NCBI GenBank assembly: GCA_050246945.1
Contig: JBFWVC010000021.1
Span: 5,066 to 69,065, forward strand
Reading direction: 5' to 3'
Origin: JAEUMD01 sp050246945
Lineage (GTDB): Bacteria > Pseudomonadota > Alphaproteobacteria > Rhizobiales > Hyphomicrobiaceae
DNA length: 64,000 nt
Part shown: piece by piece, positions 53,686-62,337 of the stretch
Layout: each line of letters starts with the position of its first letter
Position numbering within the stretch: position 1 is the first letter of the stretch
Made by a program: the position numbers and the translations under genes
The notes under the pieces: generated by a model
The model's database searches: none
Told to the model about the DNA's origin: nothing
The model's input: only the letters and a program-made list of their open reading frames with translations

Positions 53686-54291
53686 ATGGCAAGCGGAGCG
53701 ACTGAGCCTGTCGGCTGGTACATCTCGCATCAGAACGGCAACAGCGTGGGACCTTTGACCGATTTGCAGATGCGTCAGGCCATCGGACGTGGCCGCATCA
53801 AGCCACATGATCATGTCTGGCGCGACGGCATGGAGGGATGGGTGGAAGCGCGCGAAATCCCGAATTTCGAGGAGGTGCGCCGCTCCTTCCGGCAGGAAGC
53901 GCAACGGTCCGTGCGCGAGAAACAGCCGCGTAGCGAGCGCAGGCAACCGCCCTCCAGCCAGCCTCGCCGCTCGTTCCGCACATCTTCGCGGACCGCAGCG
54001 CAGCCTGCGTCAGCCTCGTCAACCGCGCAACCGCACCCGAACTCCGACGTGAGCGCCAACAGGCCTGCGGCGAATTTCGACGTACAGGAATGGCTGCACA
54101 AGCTGGGCAAGGGGAAGCCCGGCTCGAAGCTGCCGGCCGATCTGGACAAGAAGCTCGGCCAGGCCGCCGCCAAGATCGGCAAGATTCCGCCCGCCGCAAT
54201 TGCGTTCCTCGTGCTGGGCCTGTTCGTCACGCCGCTTTTGCCGCTGTTCTGGTTCATCGCCTGGCGAATCTGGGCGAAGGCGAATAGATAG
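53686..54291 (+). CDS. GYF-domain (DUF4339) membrane-anchored protein
   Basis: 201 residues. The N-terminal 55 residues form a GYF_2 domain (GWYISHQNGNSVGPLTDLQMRQAIGRGRIKPHDHVWRDGMEGW), a peptide-binding module often found in membrane proteins. A long Ser/Arg/Gln/Pro-rich linker follows. Near the C-terminus is one hydrophobic segment (IAFLVLGLFVTPLLPLFWFIAWRIW). The N-terminus is therefore probably cytoplasmic and tethered to the inner membrane. Partner unknown. Confidence 0.75.
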   Translation: MASGATEPVGWYISHQNGNSVGPLTDLQMRQAIGRGRIKPHDHVWRDGMEGWVEAREIPNFEEVRRSFRQEAQRSVREKQPRSERRQPPSSQPRRSFRTSSRTAAQPASASSTAQPHPNSDVSANRPAANFDVQEWLHKLGKGKPGSKLPADLDKKLGQAAAKIGKIPPAAIAFLVLGLFVTPLLPLFWFIAWRIWAKANR

Positions 54292-54408
54292 CGCGCCGGG
54301 ATAGCCCTGCCGCGGCATATTGAGCTGACGCACGTAATTGAGCCCCTTGCAAACGCGGCCGATATGCGGGACACCGCCAGGATAGCCGCGGCGACCGCGG
54401 CTTTGCCT

Positions 54409-54419
54409 GGGGGGGGGGG
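54409..54419. repeat. Homopolymeric tract of 11 G
   Basis: An uninterrupted run of G, about 240 bases upstream of the htrA-like gene, in the 367-base gene-free gap 54292-54658. Runs of this length are prone to slippage and to sequencing error. Confidence 0.85.
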
Positions 54420-54531
54420 CGGCGCAGAAAGTGGAGGCGAGCCGCCGTGCACGGAGCTGCGCGGCAGTCGCATCGCCCGAATTTCACCGTCTGTTTCGCC
54501 AAGCATGGGCGCTCCGACGCGACCACCAGTA

Positions 54532-54574
54532 CATGTCGCGCAAAAGTGCGGATCGGTTTTGCGACAACGGCATG
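54532..54574. repeat. Degenerate palindromic repeat of rhizobial type
   Basis: CATGTCGCGCAAAAGTGCGG and GGTTTTGCGACAACGGCATG form an imperfect palindrome (CGCAAAA/TTTTGCG, CATG/CATG). The following bases (CTTGAAGCGTAAGGAGCGGATC) also resemble an intergenic element I have seen in many Rhizobiales genomes. The family assignment is from memory. Confidence 0.5.
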
Positions 54575-54658
54575 CACAAGTAGAAGATCTTGAAGCGTAA
54601 GGAGCGGATCTGAAAATTCGCGACACGCTGCAGACCGCGCGAATGAGCATGGAGTTCG

Positions 54659-56110
54659 ATGATGTCCAAGCAATCTGGCCGCCCAACGCAGTTCCACACA
54701 ATCGGACGTCTGCTTGGGTTGACGCTCGTGGCCGCCGCCGCTTGGCATCTTGGGATACCGGATGCCGAGGCTCAGCGGCGCGAGGTTCCAAGTTCCCGCC
54801 AGATGGTCCAGTACTCCTTTGCGCCTGTCGTCCGAAAAACCGCGCCCGCCGTGGCCAACGTCTATGTGTCGAGCCGCGTCACAACTTTTACGTCTCCGTT
54901 TGCCGGTGATCCGTTTTTCGAGCGCTTCTTCGGCGAAAGCTTTGGCATGCCGCAGGAGCGCGTCCAGCGATCGCTGGGATCGGGCGTGATCGTCAGTCCT
55001 GAAGGTGTGATCGTCACCAACGCCCATGTCGTCAAGGCGCGCGGCGAGGCGGAGATCCGCGTCGCCCTGGCCGACAAGCGCGAGTTCGATGCCAAGATAC
55101 TGACCCGTGACGAGACGAACGACATTGCAGTGTTGAAGATAGACGCCAAGGGCCAGCGTTTCGACTATCTGGAGTTTGAGGACTCCGACAGTCTCGAGGT
55201 CGGCGATCTGGTGCTTGCCATCGGCAACCCGTTCGGGGTCGGCCAGACCGTCACCAGCGGCATCGTCTCGGCTTTGGCGCGATCGGGCATCGGCAAGGGA
55301 AATGCGTCTGTCTTCATTCAGACTGATGCCGCCATCAATCCCGGCAATTCCGGCGGCGCGCTCGTCGATGTAGAGGGTAAGCTGGTCGGCATAAACACCA
55401 TGATCTATTCGCGCACCGGCGGCTCCGTGGGCATCGGCTTTGCAATTCCATCGAACCTCGTCCGCCTCTATGTCGACAGCGCGCTCACCGGGCGCCGTGT
55501 CGCGCCGCCATGGATCGGTGCACGCCTGGAGGACGTGACGCGCGAACTGGCGGAAGGTCTGGGCCTAAGTCGTGCCAGCGGCGCTCTCGTCGCGCGCATT
55601 GATTCCAACGGGCCGGCGGCGAAAGCAGGTCTCGAGGCCGGCGACGTCGTCACGCGCGTCGATGGGTTCGAGGTTGCCGACGCGCGTGCCGCACTCTATC
55701 GGCTCACCACGCGCGGCATCGGCAAGCTTGCCGAGCTGAGCGTTGTCAGGCGCGGCCGTACGACGACTGTCAAGATACCCCTCGCCGAGCCGCCGGCCCC
55801 GGGACCCGATGACGTGCGCAATTTATCCGGCAATCACCCGTTCGACGGCGCCCGCGTGACCAACCTGTTGCCCGGTGTCGCCGATGAGCTGGGTATCGAC
55901 GAGGCTGAGGGCGTAGCCATCCTGTCCGTGCGCCCGCGTAGCATCGCCGCCCGGCTGCGCCTGCGACCGCATGATGTCATAGTCTCGGTTCAGGAGAGCC
56001 GCATCACCTCGATCCGCGACCTGGAACGCGCGCTCGATGCAAAGCCGCGCGTCTGGGTACTCGGCATCAAGAGGGAGGGCCGCCTGCTCAGCATCCAGGT
56101 GCCGGGCTGA
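54659..56110 (+). CDS. HtrA/DegP-family periplasmic serine protease
   Basis: 483 residues. Signal peptide (to about residue 38), trypsin-like domain with His123 (TNAHVV), Asp155 (TNDIAVL) and Ser231 (GNSGGAL), then two PDZ domains (about 285-375 and 395-480). This is an S1C protease that degrades or refolds misfolded envelope proteins. The QTDAAINPGNSGGALVDVEGKLVGINT block is canonical. It lies upstream of a small membrane protein and rarA on the same strand and is probably co-transcribed with them. ATG 54662 is an equally good start. Confidence 0.92.
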   Translation: MMSKQSGRPTQFHTIGRLLGLTLVAAAAWHLGIPDAEAQRREVPSSRQMVQYSFAPVVRKTAPAVANVYVSSRVTTFTSPFAGDPFFERFFGESFGMPQERVQRSLGSGVIVSPEGVIVTNAHVVKARGEAEIRVALADKREFDAKILTRDETNDIAVLKIDAKGQRFDYLEFEDSDSLEVGDLVLAIGNPFGVGQTVTSGIVSALARSGIGKGNASVFIQTDAAINPGNSGGALVDVEGKLVGINTMIYSRTGGSVGIGFAIPSNLVRLYVDSALTGRRVAPPWIGARLEDVTRELAEGLGLSRASGALVARIDSNGPAAKAGLEAGDVVTRVDGFEVADARAALYRLTTRGIGKLAELSVVRRGRTTTVKIPLAEPPAPGPDDVRNLSGNHPFDGARVTNLLPGVADELGIDEAEGVAILSVRPRSIAARLRLRPHDVIVSVQESRITSIRDLERALDAKPRVWVLGIKREGRLLSIQVPG

Positions 56111-56135
56111 TGTTGGACGCGCTTGCGAGGCGGCC

Positions 56136-56543
56136 ATGGATTGGATTAAGGCGGCATTATACTATTTCGCGACCGTATTTGCAGTGGGATTCGCCCTTGG
56201 CCCGCTACGGGAGTTTCTCGTTAAGCCCTGGGCCGGCGGCATCGGCGCACTCCTCGTCGAAGCGCCCATCATGCTGGTTGCCATGATCTATCTTGCTCCC
56301 CGTGCCATGAGCTGGGCCAATCTTGGCAAGGGCCTGGCGCGTCGGGCGGCGATGGGCCTGACGGCGTTCGCCCTCGTCGTACTCGCAGAAGGATTGGCCG
56401 CGCATGTCTTGCGTGGATGGTCGATGTCGGAATGGATCGAACATTTCGCATCACCCCAAGGCCGGCTCGGATTAGCCCTCTATGTCGTCTTCGCCGCTGT
56501 GCCGCTAGTCTCGCGGACCGCCGCAGTGGGTGATACGCGATGA
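56136..56543 (+). CDS. Small integral membrane protein upstream of rarA
   Basis: ATG 56136 (MDWIKAALYYFATVFAVGFALGPLREFLV), preceded by GCGAGGCGG, gives 135 residues with about four transmembrane helices. No family name is known to me, but the opening and the conserved Glu/Pro positions (VEAPIMLVAMI) look like a conserved hypothetical protein of Hyphomicrobiales. Its stop overlaps the rarA ATG by four bases. Confidence 0.75.
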   Translation: MDWIKAALYYFATVFAVGFALGPLREFLVKPWAGGIGALLVEAPIMLVAMIYLAPRAMSWANLGKGLARRAAMGLTAFALVVLAEGLAAHVLRGWSMSEWIEHFASPQGRLGLALYVVFAAVPLVSRTAAVGDTR

Positions 56544-57853
56544 GCAACCTGTTCGAAGCAGCCGGCCTGGAGAAGGGAGCGCCGCGCCCGCTGGCCGACC
56601 GCTTGCGTCCCCGCTCGCTCGCCGAGGTGGTCGGCCAGGATCACATCGTCGGCCCCGACGGCACGCTCACGCGGATGCTGAAAAGCGGTCGCATTGCCTC
56701 GATGATCCTGTGGGGCCCGCCGGGCTCAGGCAAGACGACGGTCGCGCGCTTGTTGGCGAGTGAGACCCAGCTTGAGTTCGAGCAGATCTCCGCGATCTTC
56801 TCAGGCGTACAGGATCTGAGGAAGGTATTCGACCGCGCAAGGCTGCGGCGCGAGCAGGGCAGGGGCACGCTGCTCTTCGTCGATGAGATCCATCGCTTCA
56901 ACCGCGCGCAGCAGGACAGCTTTCTGCCGCATATGGAGGACGGCACAATCACGCTCGTCGGCGCGACGACCGAGAACCCCTCCTTCGAACTCAACGCCGC
57001 CATACTGTCGCGCGCCGTCGTCCTCGTATTCAACCGTCTCGATGAAATGGCGCTCGCCGACCTTATCGCGCGCGCCGAGAAGGAAGAGGGGCGTTCGCTG
57101 CCCACCGACACCGATGCGCGCGCTGCACTCATCGGTATGGCCGACGGTGACGGTCGCACGATTATAAACCTCGTCGAGGAGATCTTCTCCGCTGTACCTG
57201 ACGGTTCGGGTCTGATTGACCGCGAAGCACTCGTCAAGCTCGTGCAGCGACGCGCCCCACTCTACGACAAGGGCCGCGACGGCCACTACAACCTGATCAG
57301 CGCGCTCCACAAGTCCGTGCGTGGGTCTGATCCGGACGCCGCGCTGTATTGGCTATGCCGCATGCTGGACGGCGGCGAGGACCGTCTCTTCATCGCGCGA
57401 CGGCTCGTGCGCATGGCGGTGGAGGACATCGGCCTTGCCGATCCCAATGCAGTCGTCCAGGCGCTGGCGGCCAAGGACACGTTCGACTTCCTCGGATCGC
57501 CAGAGGGCGAACTGGCGCTGGCGCAAGCGACGATCTACCTCGCCACGGCGCCCAAATCGAACGGCGCCTACGTCGCCTACAAGGCGGCGATGCGCGCCGC
57601 CAAGGAGCACGGCAGTCTTGCGCCGCCCAAGGTCATCCTGAACGCGCCGACGAAACTCATGGAGGCGGAGGGCTACGGCGAGGGTTACGAGTACGATCAT
57701 GATGCGCCCGAAGGCTTTTCTGGCCAGAACTACTTTCCCGACGAGATGAAGCGCCGTCCCCAGTTCTACGATCCGCCCGAGCGCGGGTTCGAACGTGACC
57801 TCAGAAAGCGCCTTGCGTATTGGGATGGACTGCGCAAGAAGCGCGGTGGCTGA
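56540..57853 (+). CDS. rarA: Replication-associated recombination protein RarA (MgsA)
   Basis: 437 residues. AAA+ ATPase with Walker A GPPGSGKTT (Lys65), Walker B FVDEIHRFN (Asp115-Glu116), sensor TTENPSFELN and the RarA C-terminal tetramerisation region (ALYWLCRMLDGGEDRLFIARRLVRMAVEDIGLADP). Acts at stalled replication forks. The tail YFPDEMKRRPQFYDPPERGFERDLRKRLAYWDGLR is typical. Translationally coupled to the upstream membrane protein gene. Confidence 0.96.
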   Translation: MSNLFEAAGLEKGAPRPLADRLRPRSLAEVVGQDHIVGPDGTLTRMLKSGRIASMILWGPPGSGKTTVARLLASETQLEFEQISAIFSGVQDLRKVFDRARLRREQGRGTLLFVDEIHRFNRAQQDSFLPHMEDGTITLVGATTENPSFELNAAILSRAVVLVFNRLDEMALADLIARAEKEEGRSLPTDTDARAALIGMADGDGRTIINLVEEIFSAVPDGSGLIDREALVKLVQRRAPLYDKGRDGHYNLISALHKSVRGSDPDAALYWLCRMLDGGEDRLFIARRLVRMAVEDIGLADPNAVVQALAAKDTFDFLGSPEGELALAQATIYLATAPKSNGAYVAYKAAMRAAKEHGSLAPPKVILNAPTKLMEAEGYGEGYEYDHDAPEGFSGQNYFPDEMKRRPQFYDPPERGFERDLRKRLAYWDGLRKKRGG

Positions 57854-57993
57854 TAATCCGTCCGCACTCGGCCGATCCCGCCCGCCGGGCAGGGCTTCTC
57901 TGTCGTCTTGCTGGCGCCACATCGTGCGCTAAGATGCCAAGCGCCGGAAAGTGCAAACGTTTCCGGCCGTTGGGCTCGGGAGTTTCCAGAATT

Positions 57994-58539
57994 ATGGTCA
58001 TGTTTCGGGATTTGTGGCGCGGCCATCCGATTAACGAGAGTGTGACAACTCCGTGCATCGCGCCGACCGACATCGTCAATCTCGAAGGCAAGCCGATCAA
58101 GAAGGGGTATCCCGTATTTGCCAATCAGTGCGCGATCCGCATGGGCACCGCGCTGCGCCGCGCGGGCGTGACCGCGGCACAGGTCCCGGGCTGCGCGCAC
58201 TGCGCCGTCCATCCGCGCGAGCACATGCATTTCATCAACGCCAACCAGCTTGCCAACGCGTTGGCCAAGGCAAAGCTTCCGGGCTTTGGGCCGCTGGAAA
58301 AGATTACCGGCACCGAGGCCGCGCACTTCTATCCGAAGATCTATGGCCGCACCGGCGCCATTTACATCCAGGACTACTGGCGCCGCTCCACCGACAAGGA
58401 TCGCGCCACCGGCGATCATATTGACGTCTGGAACGGTTATCGCTCGACATCGAAGTGGCTGATGGAGTGGTTCTCCTGGCTCGGTTACTATTCGAACTAC
58501 GCCGAGGCCGGCGAAATATGGTTCTGGGAAGTGAAGTAG
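57994..58539 (+). CDS. Tae4-like peptidoglycan amidase (T6SS effector-type), orphan
   Basis: From ATG 57994 the product has 181 residues; ATG 58000 is an alternative. Two blocks match the Tae4 amidase family, cysteine peptidases that cut peptidoglycan peptides in rival cells. FANQCAIRMGTALRRAG contains the likely nucleophile Cys46, and ATGDHIDVWNG contains the likely catalytic His142 with Asp144 close by. GAIYIQDYWRRS precedes the His block as expected. Between them lies an unusual CAHCAVHPREH segment (residues 67-77). No signal peptide, no type VI genes and no Tai4-like immunity gene are seen nearby. Export route and target are unknown. The gene separates rarA from crcB. Confidence 0.7.
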   Translation: MVMFRDLWRGHPINESVTTPCIAPTDIVNLEGKPIKKGYPVFANQCAIRMGTALRRAGVTAAQVPGCAHCAVHPREHMHFINANQLANALAKAKLPGFGPLEKITGTEAAHFYPKIYGRTGAIYIQDYWRRSTDKDRATGDHIDVWNGYRSTSKWLMEWFSWLGYYSNYAEAGEIWFWEVK

Positions 58540-58554
58540 TGGGTAGCCGCCCAA

Positions 58555-58780
58555 GAGCATGTTGAGCTGAAGCGTGCAGCGGTTCAGCGTGAAAAGCATG
58601 CTCAAGGACAGGCGAGCATGTTGAGCTGAAGCGTGCAGCGGTTCAGCGTGAAAAGCATGCTCAAGGACAGGCGAGCATGTTGAGTTGAAGTGTGCAGCGG
58701 TTCAGCGTGAAAAGCATGCTCAAGGACAGGCGAGCATGTTGAGCTGAAGTGTGCAGCGGTTCAGCGTGAAAGACATGCTC
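58555..58780. repeat. Array B: four 49-nt palindromic repeat units
   Basis: Units at 58555-58603, 58614-58662, 58673-58721 and 58732-58780, exactly 59 bases apart, with identical AAGGACAGGC spacers. The unit reads GAGCATGTTGAGCTGAAG, then GCAGCGGTTCAGCGTGAA, and ends GCATGCTC. Arms GAGCATG/CATGCTC and CTGAA/TTCAG allow a hairpin. The stretch 58540-58942 has no gene. Confidence 0.95.
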
Positions 58781-58794
58781 AATTCGAGGAGTTG

Positions 58795-58831
58795 GATCGC
58801 GTTCATGATTCTATGAAGCGTGAACACGATC
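58795..58831. repeat. Hairpin after array B
   Basis: GATCGCGTTCA (58795-58805) and TGAACACGATC (58821-58831) pair at 10 of 11 positions, with a 15-base loop. No T-run follows. Array A has no counterpart. Confidence 0.6.
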
Positions 58832-58845
58832 TAGTGTTCCGGATC

Positions 58846-58895
58846 GGACGTTTTAGTCTCAGGTGAAGGTCGTCGAACGCCATTCAAGCCAGAAC
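58846..58895. repeat. 49-nt module after array B
   Basis: 58847-58895 aligns without gaps to 13073-13121 (38 of 49 identical by my count). It keeps GACGTTT, GAAGGTCGTC and CCAGAAC, but its inverted repeat is weaker than in the copy at 13 kb. Confidence 0.7.
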
Positions 58896-58942
58896 AATAG
58901 CGAGTTATCGCGTCACCGAATCCGGAGAAGGGAAGCCAACCC

Positions 58943-59179
58943 GTGCGCTATCTGATCGCCATCGTCTCGGCCATCGCCGTTGCTCTCGGGGTCACGATCT
59001 ACGTGAGTTCGCCCATAGCCAGCTGGGTCGTGCGCCAGTTCGCCTTCGACAGTCCCGATGGCGTCGCCGACCTCCATGCCTTGGTCTTTATGGCTGTCAA
59101 CATTGCCGGCCTCATTTTCGGATGGATTATCGGCTGGGGCATCGGTGGGGCGTTCGAGCGGGACAACCCCGTCGAGTAG
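58943..59179 (+). CDS. Small two-helix membrane protein
   Basis: 78 residues from GTG 58943, preceded by GGGAAG. Two hydrophobic helices (YLIAIVSAIAVALGVTIYVS and ALVFMAVNIAGLIFGWIIGWGIGGAF) surround a short loop. No function known to me. Located between the repeat array and crcB on the same strand. Confidence 0.6.
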   Translation: MRYLIAIVSAIAVALGVTIYVSSPIASWVVRQFAFDSPDGVADLHALVFMAVNIAGLIFGWIIGWGIGGAFERDNPVE

Positions 59180-59328
59180 GGCGCGTGCCCAGAACGGTAG
59201 CAATCCCTGGTCAATTAGGCTTTCGCAGCCGCTGCTGACCCGTTATCAGTCTAGCCAAATGGACTGCATGCCCCACGGGGGATGCAAAGCCCGCGATTGT
59301 AGGGCCGAATGATGGGACGCTCCTGGAT

Positions 59329-59712
59329 ATGTTATATTTGTGGGTAGCAGCGGGTAGCGCAATCGGCGGCGTGGCACGCTATTTCTGCTCGGGCGTCGCA
59401 TTGACGATCCTGGGGCCCACGTTTCCGTGGGGAACCCTGATCGTCAACGTCGTCGGCTCACTCCTGATCGGCCTTGTTGCCGCAATGACCGGTCCCGACG
59501 GCCGCATCATCGTCTCCGGCGAGGTGCGCCAATTCCTCATGACCGGGGTGATGGGCGGCTTCACGACCTTTTCCTCCTTCAGTCTGCAGACACTCAATCT
59601 CGTGAATGAAGGCGAGTGGCTTTATGCCTTCGCCAACGTTACTGCATCCGTTGCCCTGTGCCTGCTGGCGGTCTGGCTTGGCTACGTGGCAGGACAAAGC
59701 CTGAACGGATAG
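59329..59712 (+). CDS. crcB: CrcB/Fluc fluoride channel
   Basis: 127 residues, four transmembrane helices. GSAIGGVARYFCSG, FPWGTLIVNVVGSLLIG (channel Asn) and FLMTGVMGGFTTFSSFS (Phe-box and Thr/Ser track) are the family signatures. Forms a dual-topology dimer that exports fluoride. A DUF190 gene follows by 10 bases, a common pairing. I looked for a fluoride riboswitch upstream and did not find a convincing one. Confidence 0.95.
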   Translation: MLYLWVAAGSAIGGVARYFCSGVALTILGPTFPWGTLIVNVVGSLLIGLVAAMTGPDGRIIVSGEVRQFLMTGVMGGFTTFSSFSLQTLNLVNEGEWLYAFANVTASVALCLLAVWLGYVAGQSLNG

Positions 59713-59722
59713 GAGTGCAGCC

Positions 59723-60061
59723 ATGCAGATTCCGGAAGCCGCCGTCCTGTTGCGCATCTTTGTCGGCGAGAGCGAGCGCTTTGGCCACCTGCCGCTCTAT
59801 GAGGCGATCGTGATGAAGGCGCGCGAGGAGCATCTGGCCGGTGCCACGGTTCTGAGAGGGCCGATGGGTTTTGGCCAATCGAGCCGCTTGCACACCGCCA
59901 AGATACTACGGCTTTCGGAAGACCTGCCGTTCGTCATCGAGATCGTCGATGAAGAATCGAAGATCATGCCATTTCTCGAGCAGCTGAATGGCATGATCGG
60001 CAGTGGTCTCGTTACAATCGAGAAGGTACGCGTGCTGCGCTACGGCAAAGAGGAAAAATGA
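59723..60061 (+). CDS. DUF190 family protein (PII-like fold)
   Basis: 112 residues. LLRIFVGESERFGHLPLYEAIVMKAREEHLAGATVLRGPMGFG and LPFVIEIVDEESKI are typical of DUF190, a small soluble PII-like protein often next to crcB. Its ligand and role are not established. AGGAGTG precedes the start; its stop overlaps the rluC-like ATG by four bases. Confidence 0.92.
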   Translation: MQIPEAAVLLRIFVGESERFGHLPLYEAIVMKAREEHLAGATVLRGPMGFGQSSRLHTAKILRLSEDLPFVIEIVDEESKIMPFLEQLNGMIGSGLVTIEKVRVLRYGKEEK

Positions 60062-61056
60062 ACTCCGTGGCCGTCGAGACGATCAAGGTGAAGCGAGACG
60101 AGGACGGCCTGCGCCTCGACCGCTGGTTCAAGATCCATTTTCCCCAGGTTGGTTACACGTATCTGCAGAAGCTGCTGCGGTCAGGTCAGGTGCGTGTGAA
60201 CTCCAAACGAGTCGAGGCGAAGGATCGGCTCGAGGCGGGTCAGGAGATCAGAGTCCCTGCGGTTGTGCGCCAGCCGCCGAAACGGGATGCGACAGGCGAC
60301 GGCGCAGCCACCACGAAGATATCGAAAGCGGATCGCGATCTCGTCGAGGGCATGATCCTCTACGAGGACGAACATGTGCTGGTGCTCAACAAGCCGTTCG
60401 GTCTCGCCGTGCAGGGCGGCACTGGCACTAGGCGCCACATCGATGGAATTCTGGCCGGCATGGCCGATCGCTTCGGCGACCGTCCGCGCCTCGTCCATCG
60501 CCTCGACCGCGACACCACCGGCGTGCTGCTGGTTGCCAAGCATCGCGACGCAGCGGCAAAGCTCGGTCGCGTATTCCAGACCCGCTCCGCGGCCAAGACC
60601 TATTGGGCCCTGGTCAAGGGCGTGCCCAAGCCGGCGCAGGGGAAGGTCGCCGCCGCACTCGTCAAGGCCTCAGGGCCGGACGGCGACCGCGTCCGCAAGG
60701 CCCTTCCCGGAGAGCAGGACAAGGCAATGCACGCAACCACCCACTATGCAGTGATCGACCGTGTCGCGCACAAGGCAGCCTGGGTGTCGTTGAAGCCGGT
60801 AACCGGCCGCCAGCATCAGCTGCGTGCCCATATGGCGCTCATCGGCCACCCGATCGTCGGCGACAATAAGTATGGCGCGGCCGATGTGCTGGCCGACAGT
60901 GGCATCGACACCAAGCTGCACCTGCACGCGCGCCGCCTCGTTCTTCCCCACCCCTTCGCGCCTGGCACAAGGATAGACGTTACCGCGCCGCTTCCTCCCC
61001 ACATGCTGAAGTCGTGGGAGATGCTGGGTCTCGACGCCGACAAATACGACAGTTGA
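60058..61056 (+). CDS. Large-subunit rRNA pseudouridine synthase, RluC/RluD family
   Basis: 332 residues. N-terminal S4 RNA-binding domain (GLRLDRWFKIHFPQVGYTYLQKLLRSGQVRVNSKRV), then the catalytic core with LVHRLDRDTTGVLLVAK, where Asp150 is the catalytic nucleophile, and VKPVTGRQHQLRAHMALIGHPIVGDNKYG-type motifs. Isomerises uridines in 23S rRNA; the exact positions (RluC or RluD specificity) cannot be decided here. Translationally coupled to the DUF190 gene. Confidence 0.94.
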   Translation: MNSVAVETIKVKRDEDGLRLDRWFKIHFPQVGYTYLQKLLRSGQVRVNSKRVEAKDRLEAGQEIRVPAVVRQPPKRDATGDGAATTKISKADRDLVEGMILYEDEHVLVLNKPFGLAVQGGTGTRRHIDGILAGMADRFGDRPRLVHRLDRDTTGVLLVAKHRDAAAKLGRVFQTRSAAKTYWALVKGVPKPAQGKVAAALVKASGPDGDRVRKALPGEQDKAMHATTHYAVIDRVAHKAAWVSLKPVTGRQHQLRAHMALIGHPIVGDNKYGAADVLADSGIDTKLHLHARRLVLPHPFAPGTRIDVTAPLPPHMLKSWEMLGLDADKYDS

Positions 61057-61113
61057 CGGACGCTCGCCTCCACCCCAATTTCCATTCATCAGATCGTTTG
61101 AGGAGGTTGGCAG

Positions 61114-62112
61114 ATGGCGCCCGACAAGTACCTATCGCGTCGTCGGTTCTTCATGGGCGCAGGGGCCGGTGCGGCCGGACTGGCGCTGGCCGACAGCGCC
61201 GGATTCATCACGCCCGCGCGGGCGGCCGCGCCGATGCAGGGTACGCAGGCCCCGGGCTGGTATCGCCTCAAGCTGGGCTCATTCGAGATCACCATTCTGT
61301 CCGACGGCTCGTACGAGCTGCCGACCTCGTTGATGGCGACCAACCGCCCGCGCGACGAAGTGAAGGCGCTGCTGGAAGCAAACTTCCTGCCGACAGAGAC
61401 GCGCACGTCGCACGTCAACATCCCGCTCATCAATACCGGCAGCGAATTGATTCTCGTCGATGTCGGTGGCGGTCCCAATTGGCAGCCGACAGCGGGCCGT
61501 CTCACCGACAACCTGAAGGCGGCGGGCTTTGCACCGGAGGATGTCGACAAGGTCGTGCTGACCCACGGCCACCCCGACCACATCTGGGGGCTCATCGATG
61601 AGTTCGACGAGGCGCCCCGCTTTCCAAATGCGACCTACTACATCACCGAGCGGGAGTGGAACTTCTGGACGACTGACGAGGCCGGGCAGCGCCTTGCCGA
61701 CGCCTTCAAGGGCTTCGCAATAGGTGCCAGGAAACATCTGCCCCCGCTCGCCGACAAGACAAAGCGCCTCAAGCCCGGAACAGAGATTGCGCCCGGTATC
61801 GCTACTGTCGCAACGCCGGGCCACACGCCGGGCCACATGTCACTGGTGGTGACGTCGGGCGGCGAGACGCTGATCGTCTCGGCGGACTGCGTCACCCACC
61901 CCTACATCTCGTTCGAGCATCCGGGCTGGTGGCCCGCGACCGATATCGAGCAGCAGGTCGCGGAAGCATCGCGTCGCAAGATGCTCGACATGGCGGCCAC
62001 CGACAAGGCGATGATGCTCGTCTATCACATCTCCTTCCCCGGACTAGGTCACGTCGCCCGGGCTGGCGACGGGTACCGCTGGGTTCCAGCCACCTGGAAG
62101 TCGCGGCTGTGA
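61114..62112 (+). CDS. Tat-exported metallo-beta-lactamase-fold hydrolase
   Basis: 332 residues. A twin-arginine signal (SRRRFFMGAGAGAAGLALA, residues 8-26) ends near ARAAAP. The zinc-binding HxHxDH motif is THGHPDHIWG (His151, His153, Asp155, His156); later ligands are in TPGHTPGHMSL and a C-terminal YHISFPGLGHVAR. LINTGSELILVDVGGG is also characteristic. Tat export suggests periplasmic folding with metal already bound. Relatives include lactonases and beta-lactamase-like hydrolases; the substrate is not predictable. Confidence 0.9.
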   Translation: MAPDKYLSRRRFFMGAGAGAAGLALADSAGFITPARAAAPMQGTQAPGWYRLKLGSFEITILSDGSYELPTSLMATNRPRDEVKALLEANFLPTETRTSHVNIPLINTGSELILVDVGGGPNWQPTAGRLTDNLKAAGFAPEDVDKVVLTHGHPDHIWGLIDEFDEAPRFPNATYYITEREWNFWTTDEAGQRLADAFKGFAIGARKHLPPLADKTKRLKPGTEIAPGIATVATPGHTPGHMSLVVTSGGETLIVSADCVTHPYISFEHPGWWPATDIEQQVAEASRRKMLDMAATDKAMMLVYHISFPGLGHVARAGDGYRWVPATWKSRL

Positions 62113-62337
62113 AGCGGCAGCGCATGCTGGTCTTCGATGCCGGCAAGCGCGAAGTTCTCCGAGATCGGAATGCTGCATCGCAAAGCGAAGCGTAAACTTT
62201 CTGGCGCAGATCCGGCATCGGCGCTGCTGCGCCGCAGTACAACATGCTGCAACTGCTGGATCGCCTTCAAAAACAGGCATGGACCGCGCTCCCATTGTCG
62301 TCGCAAGGTCACAAACCTGATGCTATAAGCCCGGCTC

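Noticed and set aside
59180..59328. Fluoride riboswitch ahead of crcB
   Set aside because: GATG and TGATG segments occur at roughly suitable places, but the first stem is only four pairs and the required pseudoknot pairing cannot be formed.
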